The position numbers and the translations under genes are program-made. From Kiritimatiellia bacterium (GTDB lineage: Bacteria; Verrucomicrobiota; Kiritimatiellia; JAAZAB01): a stretch of 51,105 bases of DNA. Where the stretch lies: positions 1 to 51,105 of the forward strand of contig JAQUMN010000026.1 of NCBI GenBank assembly GCA_028718125.1, given 5' to 3'. Positions 35,169-42,972 of this stretch are shown piece after piece (the first letter of the stretch is position 1; each line of letters opens with the position of its first letter). Under the pieces are notes generated by a model, which ran no database searches, was not told the DNA's origin, and saw only the letters and a list, made by a program, of their open reading frames with translations.

Positions 35169-36443
35169 TTATGTGCGCTTCATCCGGGCAATAAACATGC
35201 CGTTACTGTCTGCCTCCCACGGCCAGATCCAGACTTGCCCGTATGTTGCCCGGTTTGTCAGGGGGTGCGGCGTTGCCTCCAGTTGAAAATCCGATCGTGT
35301 GCCGAGGAATTTGCCAATCACCGCCTGGGTTTCTGTCTCCGTCAAGGTGCATACGGCATACACCAGGCGTCCGCCGGGCCGCACTTTAGCGGCGCCGGCC
35401 ATCAGAAGCTGCTCCTGAACGATCCGTCGCTGCGCGATGTCGCCCTCCGTGGTGCGCCATCGGGCATCAGGATTGCGCGCCCATGTGCCGATGCCCGAAC
35501 AGGGCGCATCAATCAAGACGCCATCTAAGCATTGGTCCGGTGCTGGATCCCGTGTCCCGTCCCAACCCCGGCACGTAATCATATTTCCTCCCCGGCCTCG
35601 GGCGCGTTTCCGCAATGCCTCCAGGCTGCCGGAGCGCACGTCTGTGGCGAGAATTGTGCCCGCGTGTTCCATGAGCTCCGCCAAGTGCAAACTCTTTCCG
35701 CCGGCGCCGGCGCAGACGTCCCACCAGTGTTCCCCGTGCGCGGGCGCACAAATCCAACCGACACATTGGGACGCCAGGTCCTGGATTTCAAAAGGAACTT
35801 CCGTGGACAAGCGCTCAAGATCGGGCGAACCCTGCAAACAGATTGCGCCGGCGATCCGTGGATGAGAGCAAACCGGGATCGCATGGCGCGCCAGGGCGGC
35901 GGACACTTGGTTCTGGGCGCCGCGTTCGATCCTAAGCCATGTGGGGGGCCGGGTCTGGAACGCCAAGATACACCGAAGACGATGAACACATGGCTCCGTG
36001 TCGTCGGGGACGTGCACCCGGGTCGAAAACCACGAGGGAACGAGCCGCTCGATAGCGGGTGGCGGCGTATCAAGCCAAAGCCCTGCATGCTTTGCTTTTT
36101 CCTCAACTGTCAGAGCGCCGACGGGTTGTGGGTTCAAGCGGTTGAATCCGCCCTGCTCAGCCAGGAGCGTCGCCGCCGGATGAGGTTCCGCGGCGTCCAG
36201 CAGGTAGGCCATTGCGCAATGCGCGGGGGAAAGCGTTGCCAGCCAGCCCCGCCAGCGAAACCAGGAGAAAACCAGCGCGGAAAAAAAACGCCGATCGCGC
36301 GAGCCAAATTCCGGATGCTCCCGATAATAACGCCGCAAGGTCTGATCGGCGGGGCGCCCCTGACTCACCGCCTCTTCCAGTTGCCTGATAAGCGGCTCGG
36401 CCAGTTCGGCTTGCTTGCGGGCGGCTTTAGGCGGCAGAGTCAT
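35169..36443 (-). CDS. 16S rRNA m5C methyltransferase, RsmB/NOL1-NOP2-Sun type
   Basis: 424 residues from ATG 36443 (the frame extends upstream, but the first 26 codons lack support). The first 150 residues form an NusB-like helical region (LRRYYREHPEFGSRDRRF). The SAM-dependent domain shows WWDVCAGAGGKSLHLAEL, ATDVRSGSLEALRKRA, LIDAPCSGIGTWARNPD and LVYAVCTLTETETQAV. The Cys residues of DAPCSG and AVCTL are the release and catalytic cysteines of m5C RNA methyltransferases. The C-terminus has SNGMFIARMKR. It is convergent with the glycosyltransferase and divergent from the kinase-fold gene at 36610. Confidence 0.88.
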   Translation of the reverse strand: MTLPPKAARKQAELAEPLIRQLEEAVSQGRPADQTLRRYYREHPEFGSRDRRFFSALVFSWFRWRGWLATLSPAHCAMAYLLDAAEPHPAATLLAEQGGFNRLNPQPVGALTVEEKAKHAGLWLDTPPPAIERLVPSWFSTRVHVPDDTEPCVHRLRCILAFQTRPPTWLRIERGAQNQVSAALARHAIPVCSHPRIAGAICLQGSPDLERLSTEVPFEIQDLASQCVGWICAPAHGEHWWDVCAGAGGKSLHLAELMEHAGTILATDVRSGSLEALRKRARGRGGNMITCRGWDGTRDPAPDQCLDGVLIDAPCSGIGTWARNPDARWRTTEGDIAQRRIVQEQLLMAGAAKVRPGGRLVYAVCTLTETETQAVIGKFLGTRSDFQLEATPHPLTNRATYGQVWIWPWEADSNGMFIARMKRT

Positions 36444-36609
36444 GGCCTTCAATCTACACCACTCACCCGCCGTCGGCAATCGGGTTATTTGACACACCCG
36501 TTTGCGCTCTTGCCAGACCATGAGCCAATATGGTAGATTTTACCGTATTGGTGTTGGACAGCGATTACCAATTACTGATCACTGGTTACTTCTTCCAGGG
36601 AGATTTATT

Positions 36610-37773
36610 ATGGCTTCCGAACTTGCTTTTGTACTGATCAATCCATACACCATCGCCAAGTCGAGGACGGGCGGTGTCATCGGCCGGTTCATGAGCCGCA
36701 CAGGCCTTGACCTGGTGGCGGCCCGGATGTTCGCCCCGGGGAAGGAACTGATAGAAACCTATGCGTCCATGGTGAGCAAAGATGAAAGCTTGAAACCGGC
36801 CGTCCGCCGGCTGCTGGCCGACTACGTGCTTGGCTCCTATGCCCCTGATCCCGCCACCGGTCGGAACCGGCGGGTGCTCATGATCCTGCTGGAAGGCGAA
36901 AATGCCATTCAGAAAGTCAAGGACATGGCCGGGCCCGTGACTATGGGCGGGGGCGAGACCATCCGGGATACATTTGGCGATTACGTGGTGAATGGAAATA
37001 AACAGGTCAGTTATTTCGAACCGGCGGTGCTGATCGGTTCGAACCGGGAAGAAACCGCTGCCACGCTCAAACTCTGGAGCACACATGCGATGTCTGACGG
37101 CGGCTTTTTGCAGACCACGGTGGATAATAGACCCGATGACAAGGGCTGGCAACGCACACTGGTGCTGATCAAGCCGGACAGCTTCCGCTTTCCTAGCGCC
37201 AAGCCTGGCAATATCATTGATCTTCTGTCGCGTTCAGGCCTGCGGATCATTGCGGCCAAGGTCCACCGTATGAGCGTGGCGCAAGCGGAAGAATTTTATC
37301 GGCCAGTACGCCAGGTATTGCGCGATAAAATGAAGCGCACGGTTTCCGATAGGGCCGTGAAAGCCCTGGAAACTGAGCTGGGCATAGTCATTCCGGAAGC
37401 CGTCAGGAATTTACTGGCAGAACAACTGGGGCCGCTTTTCGGCGACGAACAGTTCAACCAGATCGTCAAATTCATGACCGGCTGTTACCCTCCGACCTGT
37501 GCGCCGCAGGACAAAACCAAGGATGGCCCCAGCAAATGCCTGGCCCTGGTGTATGCCGGGGTGGGTGCCGTGGATAAAATCCGCACTCTGCTCGGCGCCA
37601 CCGACCCGAATAAAGCCCAGCCAGGCTCCGTGCGGCGCGAATTCGGGCTCGACGTCATGGTCAACGCCGCGCACGCTTCCGATTCCGTGGAAAACGCCGA
37701 GCGCGAGATCGGCATCGTCAAGGTAGACGAGGACCTGATCACCCCCTGGGTACGCAAGTATTACGGGAATTAA
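36610..37773 (+). CDS. Tandem nucleoside diphosphate kinase-fold protein
   Basis: 387 residues from ATG 36610 with AGGGAGA about 6 bases before it. Two NDK-like halves follow each other. The first (LAFVLINPYTIAKSRTGGVI, then GPVTMGGGETIRDTFGDYVV) lacks the catalytic His and the SDS signature. The second (TLVLIKPDSFRFPSAKPGNI, then GSVRREFGLDVMVNAAHASD and SVENAEREI) keeps the NxxHxSDS-type active site, with His as the phospho-acceptor. Ordinary NDK is about 140 residues. Each half here is longer, with extra helices (KRTVSDRAVKALETELGI). It probably equilibrates NTPs and NDPs, the N-half being regulatory. The family is unfamiliar to me at this length. Confidence 0.8.
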   Translation: MASELAFVLINPYTIAKSRTGGVIGRFMSRTGLDLVAARMFAPGKELIETYASMVSKDESLKPAVRRLLADYVLGSYAPDPATGRNRRVLMILLEGENAIQKVKDMAGPVTMGGGETIRDTFGDYVVNGNKQVSYFEPAVLIGSNREETAATLKLWSTHAMSDGGFLQTTVDNRPDDKGWQRTLVLIKPDSFRFPSAKPGNIIDLLSRSGLRIIAAKVHRMSVAQAEEFYRPVRQVLRDKMKRTVSDRAVKALETELGIVIPEAVRNLLAEQLGPLFGDEQFNQIVKFMTGCYPPTCAPQDKTKDGPSKCLALVYAGVGAVDKIRTLLGATDPNKAQPGSVRREFGLDVMVNAAHASDSVENAEREIGIVKVDEDLITPWVRKYYGN

Positions 37774-37794
37774 ACGCGGCGTTAGCGGAAATCA

Positions 37795-37824
37795 ATCGTG
37801 GATCAGTCGCGACTAATCCACGAT
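37795..37824. promoter_or_regulatory. Near-perfect 30-base palindrome
   Basis: The sequence reads atcgtggat-cagtcgcgacta-atccacgat. Fourteen of 15 pairs match around the centre 37809/37810. It lies 22 bases after the kinase-fold gene stop. It may be a terminator hairpin (no T-run) or a protein-binding site. The 304-base gap 37774-38077 holds nothing else I recognise. Confidence 0.5.
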
Positions 37825-38077
37825 ATGGCGAGGAATGGGCTTGCTGGAGGCCCGACCGCTCTGGAAGACAGGGATATTCTTCTCCGACCATTATCTCGAA
37901 ACTCACTTCCGGATTAACAGTTGGAGAAACTGGTCCGCTATGCTGTGGGCATCTCTGGAGGCTAAGCAATTTAGGCACCTGTGCTCGCAAGTTTTCCTCA
38001 TTTATATTGAACAGAAAAGGCTGGCGATTGCGCACACTTATAGGTATAATTCCATACATACCGAACATTTGCTCAAC

Positions 38078-38560
38078 ATGAATGCTGCAGCAGATACATT
38101 GGTTCTTGAGGCTCCGGCAATTAGCGCCGTTGCAGGTGCCCACCCATCTATATTATGCGATCCTGAAATCATGCCGTTAAAGGCTCTATCAACATTCAGA
38201 GGTATCCTTTTCAATGGCGATTGTATAGAGGTGCTACCCCACATTCATGATGAGACCGTTGACACAATCTTTGCCGACCCGCCGTTCAACCTCTCAAAAA
38301 CATATGGCGTTAAGGTGAACGATGACCTCTCGGATCGTGACTACATCGAATGGTGCAAGTTGTGACTTGAACAATGCCAGCGAATACTGAAGCCCGGCGG
38401 CTCTCTTTTCGTATACAATCTTCCAAAAAGGAACATCATCATCGGTAGTTATCTTGTCGAGCAGGGAATGCTTTTTCGCCACTGGGTTGCCGTGAACATT
38501 AAATTGAGTCTGCCTATCCCCGGCACAACATCCCGAGACACATTTTGTTCAGCGCCCTGA
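38078..38560 (+). pseudogene. DNA methyltransferase of a BamHI-like system, truncated
   Basis: From ATG 38078: ILFNGDCIEVLPHIHDETVD, then TIFADPPFNLSKTYGVKV, the DPPF catalytic motif of a beta-class amino-methyltransferase. An in-frame TGA at 38363-38365 (CKL-stop-LEQ) replaces the Trp expected at this place. The frame then continues QRILKPGGSLFVYNLPKRN and HWVAVNIKLSLPIPG, homologous to such enzymes, until about 38520. There the C-terminal half is gone, and a few unrelated codons lead to TGA 38558. About 147 homologous residues remain of a family of 280-430. Its partner endonuclease runs toward it from the right. Confidence 0.75.
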
Positions 38561-38909
38561 GACTTGATGATATATTACCCGTCTCCCACTCGACGCAAAG
38601 CAGTCCTCCTGCTACCGTGCAAACCGCGTCGATCTTCCCGGGTTTTTTTACGGTCGCAATATCAATCTTCGTCTCACAAACCCATCCGCATTTTACCAAA
38701 TGCGACATACACAGGTTCTTGATTGGCTTCACACCATTTCCCTGCCCCCGCTTCTTACCGGGCTGATCAAAGAGCGTGAAACTGCCGGAGCCCTGCGGCC
38801 ATTCAACTGCTTTGATCGCATCGCAGATTTCGGAATAGCGGTCCGCCCATTCCTTGCTTGCCACAAAGGCCCCGGATTGGATCAGAAATTCGGTGTGAAC
38901 GATTCTCAT
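38514..38909 (-). pseudogene. BamHI-family restriction endonuclease, N-terminal part
   Basis: ATG 38909 to TAG 38514, 131 residues. NGVKPIKNLCMSHLVKCGW, KKPGKIDAVC and LLCVEWETGNISSSLRALN align with the BamHI endonuclease pattern NGVVPIKELC..., GGPIDVYK and GMEFETGNISSAHRSMN. The Asp of KIDAV and the two Glu of EWE correspond to BamHI Asp94, Glu111 and Glu113. BamHI has about 90 more residues. Here the frame ends LGMLCRG where it collides with the methyltransferase remnant, so the DNA-binding C-terminus is missing. The catalytic residues survive, but the protein is probably inactive. Confidence 0.78.
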
Positions 38910-39151
38910 TTGCGTCCATCTCCGGAGATCCCGACAAAAAGGTTGTAAGGTGTAATCCCAAGCGCCTTGGCCATCTTATCCAAATTGCGGAGGGAGACAT
39001 TCCTGACACCACGCTCAATGTCAGCGAAATATGTGCGATGCAGTCCGGCTCGCTCGGCCAATTTCTCTTACGACCACCCTCTCTCCATCCGATACTTGCG
39101 GACGGCTTGCCCAAACTGAACAAAAATATCGTTCTTTCGCTTGTTTTTCAT
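38906..39151 (-). pseudogene. Restriction-modification controller protein (C protein), nonsense codon
   Basis: Read from ATG 39151: MKNKRKNDIFVQFGQAVRKY, RMERGWS, then TAA (39068-39070, codon 28), then EKLAERAGLHRTYFADIERG, VRNVSLRNLDKMAKALGITP and YNLFVGISGDGRK, ending TGA 38906. This is the 80-residue helix-turn-helix of R-M controllers. The stop replaces the Gln usually found in WSQEKLAE. The TGA overlaps the endonuclease ATG by 4 bases, the classic C-R operon arrangement. One substitution (CAA to TAA) would account for the lesion. Confidence 0.78.
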
Positions 39152-39174
39152 TAGCAGAATAATTGACGAATGCA

Positions 39175-39200
39175 GACTCTGTGTCTATAGACGATAAGTG
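39175..39200 (-). promoter_or_regulatory. Candidate C-box operator upstream of the controller gene
   Basis: On the plus strand: GACTctgtGTCTATAGACgataAGTg. The core GTCTATAGAC is a perfect 10-base palindrome (39183-39192), flanked symmetrically by GACT and AGTg, three of four outer positions matching. This is the layout of C-boxes, where two controller dimers bind paired GACT/AGTC half-sites. It lies 24-49 bases before the controller ATG, the normal place for autoregulation. Confidence 0.55.
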
Positions 39201-39322
39201 ACAATCGTTGTGAGGAAGGATTGACGCCGGGAGAAATTGCGATCATCGAGGCAACATCCTGACGGAAGCCCGCCTGCCCGCACCCGTTTCAAATCGCTAT
39301 GCGACTGCAAAATAAAAAAGTG

Positions 39323-39351
39323 TTGACCTTATGCGCTTATGCGCATATTGT
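39323..39351 (+). promoter_or_regulatory. Promoter with ArsR-type operator, first arsenic operon
   Basis: TTGACC (39323-39328), a 17-base spacer, and TATTGT (39346-39351). The spacer contains ATGCGCttATGCGCAT, a direct repeat and an 8-base palindrome, a plausible repressor site that would block RNA polymerase. A start of transcription about 7 bases after the -10 element falls almost on the ATG at 39360, so the transcript may be leaderless. Confidence 0.6.
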
Positions 39352-39359
39352 GTAACCTT

Positions 39360-39683
39360 ATGAACTATTCCCAGGCTAAAATCCGTTCGGAAATATTAAA
39401 GGCGTTGGCGCACCCGGTGCGCGTGCTGATCGTTCACGCCCTAACCGGCGGCGACCGCTGTGTTTGCGAGTTGAACACGCTGGTGGATATTGACCAGTCC
39501 AACATCTCACGGCACCTGGCGGTCCTCAAGCGGGCGGGGATCGTCGCGGACCGGCGCGAGGGAATGAAGGTGTTTTACCATCTTAAGGCGCCTTGTATTC
39601 TCAATGCGCTCAAATGCGCTGTAGAAGTTATACGAAATGATGGAAGCAACAGAAATATATTATCGAAAAGACGTTTAAAATGA
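39360..39683 (+). CDS. arsR: ArsR-family transcriptional repressor (first arsenic operon)
   Basis: 107 residues from ATG 39360 (an upstream in-frame ATG at 39339 lies inside the promoter). The winged helix shows ILKALAHPVRVLIVHALTGG, then CVCELNTLVDIDQSNISRHL and AVLKRAGIVADRREGMKVF. CVC in the helix just before the recognition helix is the As(III)-binding pattern of the original ArsR. It should release the promoter when arsenite, antimonite or trivalent organoarsenicals bind. Its stop overlaps the permease start by 4 bases. Confidence 0.9.
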   Translation: MNYSQAKIRSEILKALAHPVRVLIVHALTGGDRCVCELNTLVDIDQSNISRHLAVLKRAGIVADRREGMKVFYHLKAPCILNALKCAVEVIRNDGSNRNILSKRRLK

Positions 39684-40987
39684 AAAAAGAGTGGAAAATA
39701 TTCGGCTGGCTGGCGGGCATATTTCTTGTCGCGTATTTTTTACCACTGGGCAATCCGAAGGTTTCCGGCGCGATTTATGAGGCCTTCCGGCTGTTGCAAT
39801 GGTATGCCCGCGAACATACCCTTGCCTGCGTGGTCCCGGCCATGTTCATTGCCGGGGCCATTGCCACGTTTCTGTCGCACGCTTCCGTCATGCGGTATCT
39901 TGGCCCACGGTCCAATCGCCTGCTGGCCTATACGGTCGCTTCGGTCTCGGGATGCATCCTGGCGGTCTGTTCCTGCAGCGTGCTGCCGATGTTTGCCGGC
40001 ATTTACACCATGGGCGCCGGGCTTGGACCAGCCAGCGCGTTCCTGTATTCCGGCCCGGCCATCAACATCATGGCGATTTTTCTTTCCGCGCGCGTGCTCG
40101 GGTTTGAAATCGGCCTTGCGCGGGCGGTTTTTTCCATCGGGTTTGCCTTTGTCATCGGCCTTATCATGACAGCCGTTTTCAGGCACTCCGAAACAAAACG
40201 AGCGGAAGTTGCCATGGCCCTGCCGGAGCCTCCGACGAGCGCACGGTCGCTTTGGAAAACAACCCTCTTTTTTACCGCTATGATTTTCTTCCTGGTTTTC
40301 AGCGACTGGTATAACACCAACGATGTCACCCTCGTAATGAAAGACCGCAGCACCATCACGGCCAATATCCGCTACACCACGAAGGATGCTCTCGATATCC
40401 AGGAATACAATCCGCAGGGGCGACTAAGCCCTGATGTGCGCCGTGTCACCAAGGTTGACATCGTTGAAACGAAGCCTGTGCCGAGTTTTACCATGACCGT
40501 GCACGAGTTCAAGTGGCACCTGGCCGGGCTGATGGGGATCGTCGTTCTTTTGATGAGCTGGAAATGGTTTTCGCGTGATGAGATCAAGGATTGGATGCAG
40601 TCCACGTGGGAATTTGCCAAGATGATCGTACCGCTTCTCTTTGGCGGAGTTTTTATCACCGGATTCGTCAGCGCCTTGATCCCGGAAAAAGCGGTTGCCG
40701 GTCTCGTGGGCGGGAACAGCGTTTTTTCCAATCTTGTCGCGTCGGTCATCGGGGCCATGTGGTATTTTGCCACCCTGACCGAAATACCGATCACGGAAAC
40801 ATTGATACGGCTGGGGATGGGCAAAGGTCCGGCCCTGGCCCTGTTGCTGGCGGGTCCCGCGCTTTCCGTGCCCAGTATGATCGTGATTTATAAAATCATC
40901 GGATTTAAGAAAACGGCCGTGTTTGCCGGGCTGGTGGTGGTGATGTCAACCATCACGGGGTTGATCTTCGGCGCTTGGGTAAAATAA
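39680..40987 (+). CDS. arsP: ArsP-type permease (organoarsenical efflux family)
   Basis: 435 residues with about eight to ten membrane segments in two repeats. GCILAVCSCSVLPMFAGIYT contains the C-S-C-S motif typical of ArsP_1/UPF0718 permeases, and FLYSGPAINIMAIFLSARVL follows. The second half has IVPLLFGGVFITGFVSALIP and ALLLAGPALSVPSMIVIYKI. ArsP exports trivalent organoarsenicals such as methylarsenite, and the gene pair arsR-arsP is common. A soluble loop (residues 190-270) with TLVMKDRSTITANIRYTTKD is unusual and may be a sensor domain. Cell membrane. Confidence 0.85.
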   Translation: MKKEWKIFGWLAGIFLVAYFLPLGNPKVSGAIYEAFRLLQWYAREHTLACVVPAMFIAGAIATFLSHASVMRYLGPRSNRLLAYTVASVSGCILAVCSCSVLPMFAGIYTMGAGLGPASAFLYSGPAINIMAIFLSARVLGFEIGLARAVFSIGFAFVIGLIMTAVFRHSETKRAEVAMALPEPPTSARSLWKTTLFFTAMIFFLVFSDWYNTNDVTLVMKDRSTITANIRYTTKDALDIQEYNPQGRLSPDVRRVTKVDIVETKPVPSFTMTVHEFKWHLAGLMGIVVLLMSWKWFSRDEIKDWMQSTWEFAKMIVPLLFGGVFITGFVSALIPEKAVAGLVGGNSVFSNLVASVIGAMWYFATLTEIPITETLIRLGMGKGPALALLLAGPALSVPSMIVIYKIIGFKKTAVFAGLVVVMSTITGLIFGAWVK

Positions 40988-40990
40988 AAT

Positions 40991-41224
40991 ATGAAAACAA
41001 TACAAATTCTTGGAACAGGTTGTCCAAAATGTCGCGCCTTGACGGCTAACGCGGAACAGGCGGTCAAGGAACTGGGCCTTGAGGCCGTTGTGGAAAAGGT
41101 CGATAAAATCCAGGATATCATGAAATTCGGCGTGATGATTACGCCTGCCCTTGCCGTTGACGGCCGGGTGAAATCAGTCGGCAAGGTGTTGAGAGCGGAT
41201 GACATAAAGAAGTTCCTCGTATGA
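40991..41224 (+). CDS. Small thioredoxin/glutaredoxin-like protein (redox-active disulfide protein)
   Basis: 77 residues: MKTIQILGTGCPKCRALTAN then VKELGLEAVVEKVDKIQDIM and GVMITPALAVDGRVKS. CPKC is the active-site disulfide, and ITPALAVDG has the cis-Pro loop of the thioredoxin fold. It starts 3 bases after the permease stop. The same type of protein appears as ArsE in the ArsEFG organoarsenical operon as I recall it, where a small thioredoxin-like protein assists reduction. That correspondence is a guess from size and context. Confidence 0.85.
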   Translation: MKTIQILGTGCPKCRALTANAEQAVKELGLEAVVEKVDKIQDIMKFGVMITPALAVDGRVKSVGKVLRADDIKKFLV

Positions 41225-41246
41225 GGATACCCCGGAAATAACGACC

Positions 41247-41642
41247 ATGAACGAGAAGCCGGCGTGTGCGTGCGGAACGGCCCCGAAACTGATTTTCGCG
41301 TGTTCGGGATCATCGGATGTGGGGGCGATTGCCGATCAGGCGGCGCGGAAGCTGACGAAAGACGGCGCGGGTAAAATGTATTGCCTGGCGGGAATCGGCG
41401 GACGGGTGTCCGTGATCATGGAAAGCACGAAGAGCGCGGCGAAGATACTGGTCATTGACGGGTGTCCGCTCGACTGTGCCGGCAACACGTTGCGGCAGGC
41501 TGGGTTCAACGAGTTTGAGCACCTGCGGCTCTGTGAAATAGGAATGGCGAAGGGACAGTCTGAGGTCTGCGATGTGAGCATTCAAAAAGTTGTGGAAAAA
41601 GGTCGTGCAATATTGGAGGGATGGGGTGGCACAAGCGTATGA
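41247..41642 (+). CDS. DGC-domain (putative zinc-binding) protein
   Basis: 131 residues with an N-terminal CACGTA cluster, then LIFACSGSSDVGAIADQAAR, MYCLAGIGG and LVIDGCPLDCAGNTLRQAGF. The D-G-C-P-x-D-C element gives the DGC family its name. Members are small Cys-rich proteins, often beside thioredoxins or metal transporters, and are thought to bind zinc. It is co-directional in the arsenic operon with a 22-base gap. Its role there, perhaps thiol or metal trafficking, is inference. Confidence 0.8.
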   Translation: MNEKPACACGTAPKLIFACSGSSDVGAIADQAARKLTKDGAGKMYCLAGIGGRVSVIMESTKSAAKILVIDGCPLDCAGNTLRQAGFNEFEHLRLCEIGMAKGQSEVCDVSIQKVVEKGRAILEGWGGTSV

Positions 41643-41782
41643 AGGGGTCAAGCGAGTATCCGCCCCCTGCATGCCGTTGTAGCGGCGGCAACGTAAGCGA
41701 TATTATGCCCTTGCTGATCGTCGTCTTATTTCTGGTCGGCGCTCACTGGGCGTGGAAGCGGTCAAAACAAAAGGAGTTATTC

Positions 41783-42247
41783 GTGAAAAACATAAAAAAC
41801 ATAGCCATCGTCGTCGCGCTCATCGTGGTGGTGGCAGTAGTCGTGATAGCAAAGAAGAACAAACAAACGTCGGCCGCTGTGCAAGACAAGACGCCAGTGG
41901 CAGCTCGTGTCGTCCCGGCGCTGGAGGCGGGCGCGGCCGCTCCGAATCCTGCAACGGCGGCCGAGAAGCTGCCGCGGCTGGTTGACCTTGGTGCCACCAG
42001 GTGCATTCCATGCAAAATGATGGCGCCCATTCTTGAAGACCTGAAGAAGACCTCTATCGGGAGACTGGATGTTCAGTTCATTGACGTGTGGGAAAACCCG
42101 GATGCGGGGAAGCAATACGGGATCAACGTGATTCCGACACAGATCTTCTTTGATGCGGCAGGCAAAGAGCTGTTCCGGCATGAAGGATTCTTCGGCAAAG
42201 ACGACATCCTGGCCAAGTGGAAAGAACTTGGAGTAGATCTGAAATAA
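41783..42247 (+). CDS. Membrane-anchored thioredoxin-like protein
   Basis: 154 residues from GTG 41783, chosen for AAAGGAG with a 7-base gap before it. The frame is open further up and would add another hydrophobic segment from ATG 41705 (LLIVVLFLVGAHWAW). Residues 5-24 are a membrane anchor (NIAIVVALIVVVAVVVIAKK). VDLGATRCIPCKMMAPILED is the redox site C-I-P-C, FIDVWENPDAGKQYGINVIP the cis-Pro loop, and TQIFFDAAGKELFRHEGF the C-terminal strand. Periplasmic thioredoxin, probably reduced by the CcdA-like protein that follows 13 bases later. Confidence 0.87.
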   Translation: MKNIKNIAIVVALIVVVAVVVIAKKNKQTSAAVQDKTPVAARVVPALEAGAAAPNPATAAEKLPRLVDLGATRCIPCKMMAPILEDLKKTSIGRLDVQFIDVWENPDAGKQYGINVIPTQIFFDAAGKELFRHEGFFGKDDILAKWKELGVDLK

Positions 42248-42260
42248 GGGAAGGTTGCAT

Positions 42261-42959
42261 ATGGAACAACTATTTACGGCGCTGTCGTATGCGGTTGAGG
42301 GCGCAGCCGGAATTGCATTGAGCGCAGCCTTTATATGGGGCATTCTCAGCATCCTTCTCAGTCCATGCCACTTGGCTAGTATTCCCTTGATCGTCGGGTT
42401 CATTGACCAGCAGGGCCAGATCACAACGCGGCGGGCGTTCTGGATCTCTACGCTGTTTGCTGTCGGCATCCTCATCACCATCGGCGTAATCGGAGGGATC
42501 ACGGCAGCGGCCGGGCGTATGCTTGGTGACGTCGGGCGGTACGGGAACTACTTCGTTGCTGTGATTTTCTTTTTTGTCGGCCTTTATCTGCTTGATGTGA
42601 TCCGTCTGCCCATGCCCAGCGCGGCCCAGCCCGGCATGAAGCGCAAAGGGATGGTGGCCGCGTTAATCCTGGGGCTGGTGTTTGGCATTGCGCTCGGCCC
42701 CTGTACCTTTGCTTACATGGCCCCCATGCTGGCGGTGACCTTCAATCTGGCGGCCACAAATCTGTTTTACGGAATTCTGTTGTTGCTGCTCTACGGAGCG
42801 GGGCACTGTTCGGTTATCGTGCTGGCAGGCACGTTCACGGAAATCGTCCAGCACTATCTGAACTGGAACGAGAAGTCAAAAGGCGCGGTAATCCTGAAGA
42901 AAGTATGCGGGGTGTTAGTGTTGCTGGGCGGATTGTATTTGATTTATACAGCACGATAA
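42261..42959 (+). CDS. CcdA/DsbD-like membrane protein, ArsG-type
   Basis: 232 residues from ATG 42261 with AAGGGAAGG before it. Six or seven membrane segments, with two Cys motifs facing each other: LLSPCHLASIPLIVGF and LGPCTFAYMAPMLAV. These are the redox Cys pairs of the CcdA/DsbD thiol-electron shuttle. The LSPCHLASIPL form is found in proteins named ArsG, described as aromatic-arsenical efflux permeases. Which role applies cannot be settled here. Downstream of a CIPC thioredoxin, electron transfer across the membrane is the simplest reading. Confidence 0.85.
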   Translation: MEQLFTALSYAVEGAAGIALSAAFIWGILSILLSPCHLASIPLIVGFIDQQGQITTRRAFWISTLFAVGILITIGVIGGITAAAGRMLGDVGRYGNYFVAVIFFFVGLYLLDVIRLPMPSAAQPGMKRKGMVAALILGLVFGIALGPCTFAYMAPMLAVTFNLAATNLFYGILLLLLYGAGHCSVIVLAGTFTEIVQHYLNWNEKSKGAVILKKVCGVLVLLGGLYLIYTAR

Positions 42960-42972
42960 TGAAGGGAAAAAA

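Noticed and set aside
38363..38365. TGA read as Trp (recoded genetic code), since Trp is expected here in the methyltransferase
   Set aside because: Other genes in the window end at TGA with homology stopping there (URO-D gene, FMN flavoprotein). The neighbouring controller gene is broken by TAA, and the methyltransferase also lacks its C-terminus. Decay is simpler.
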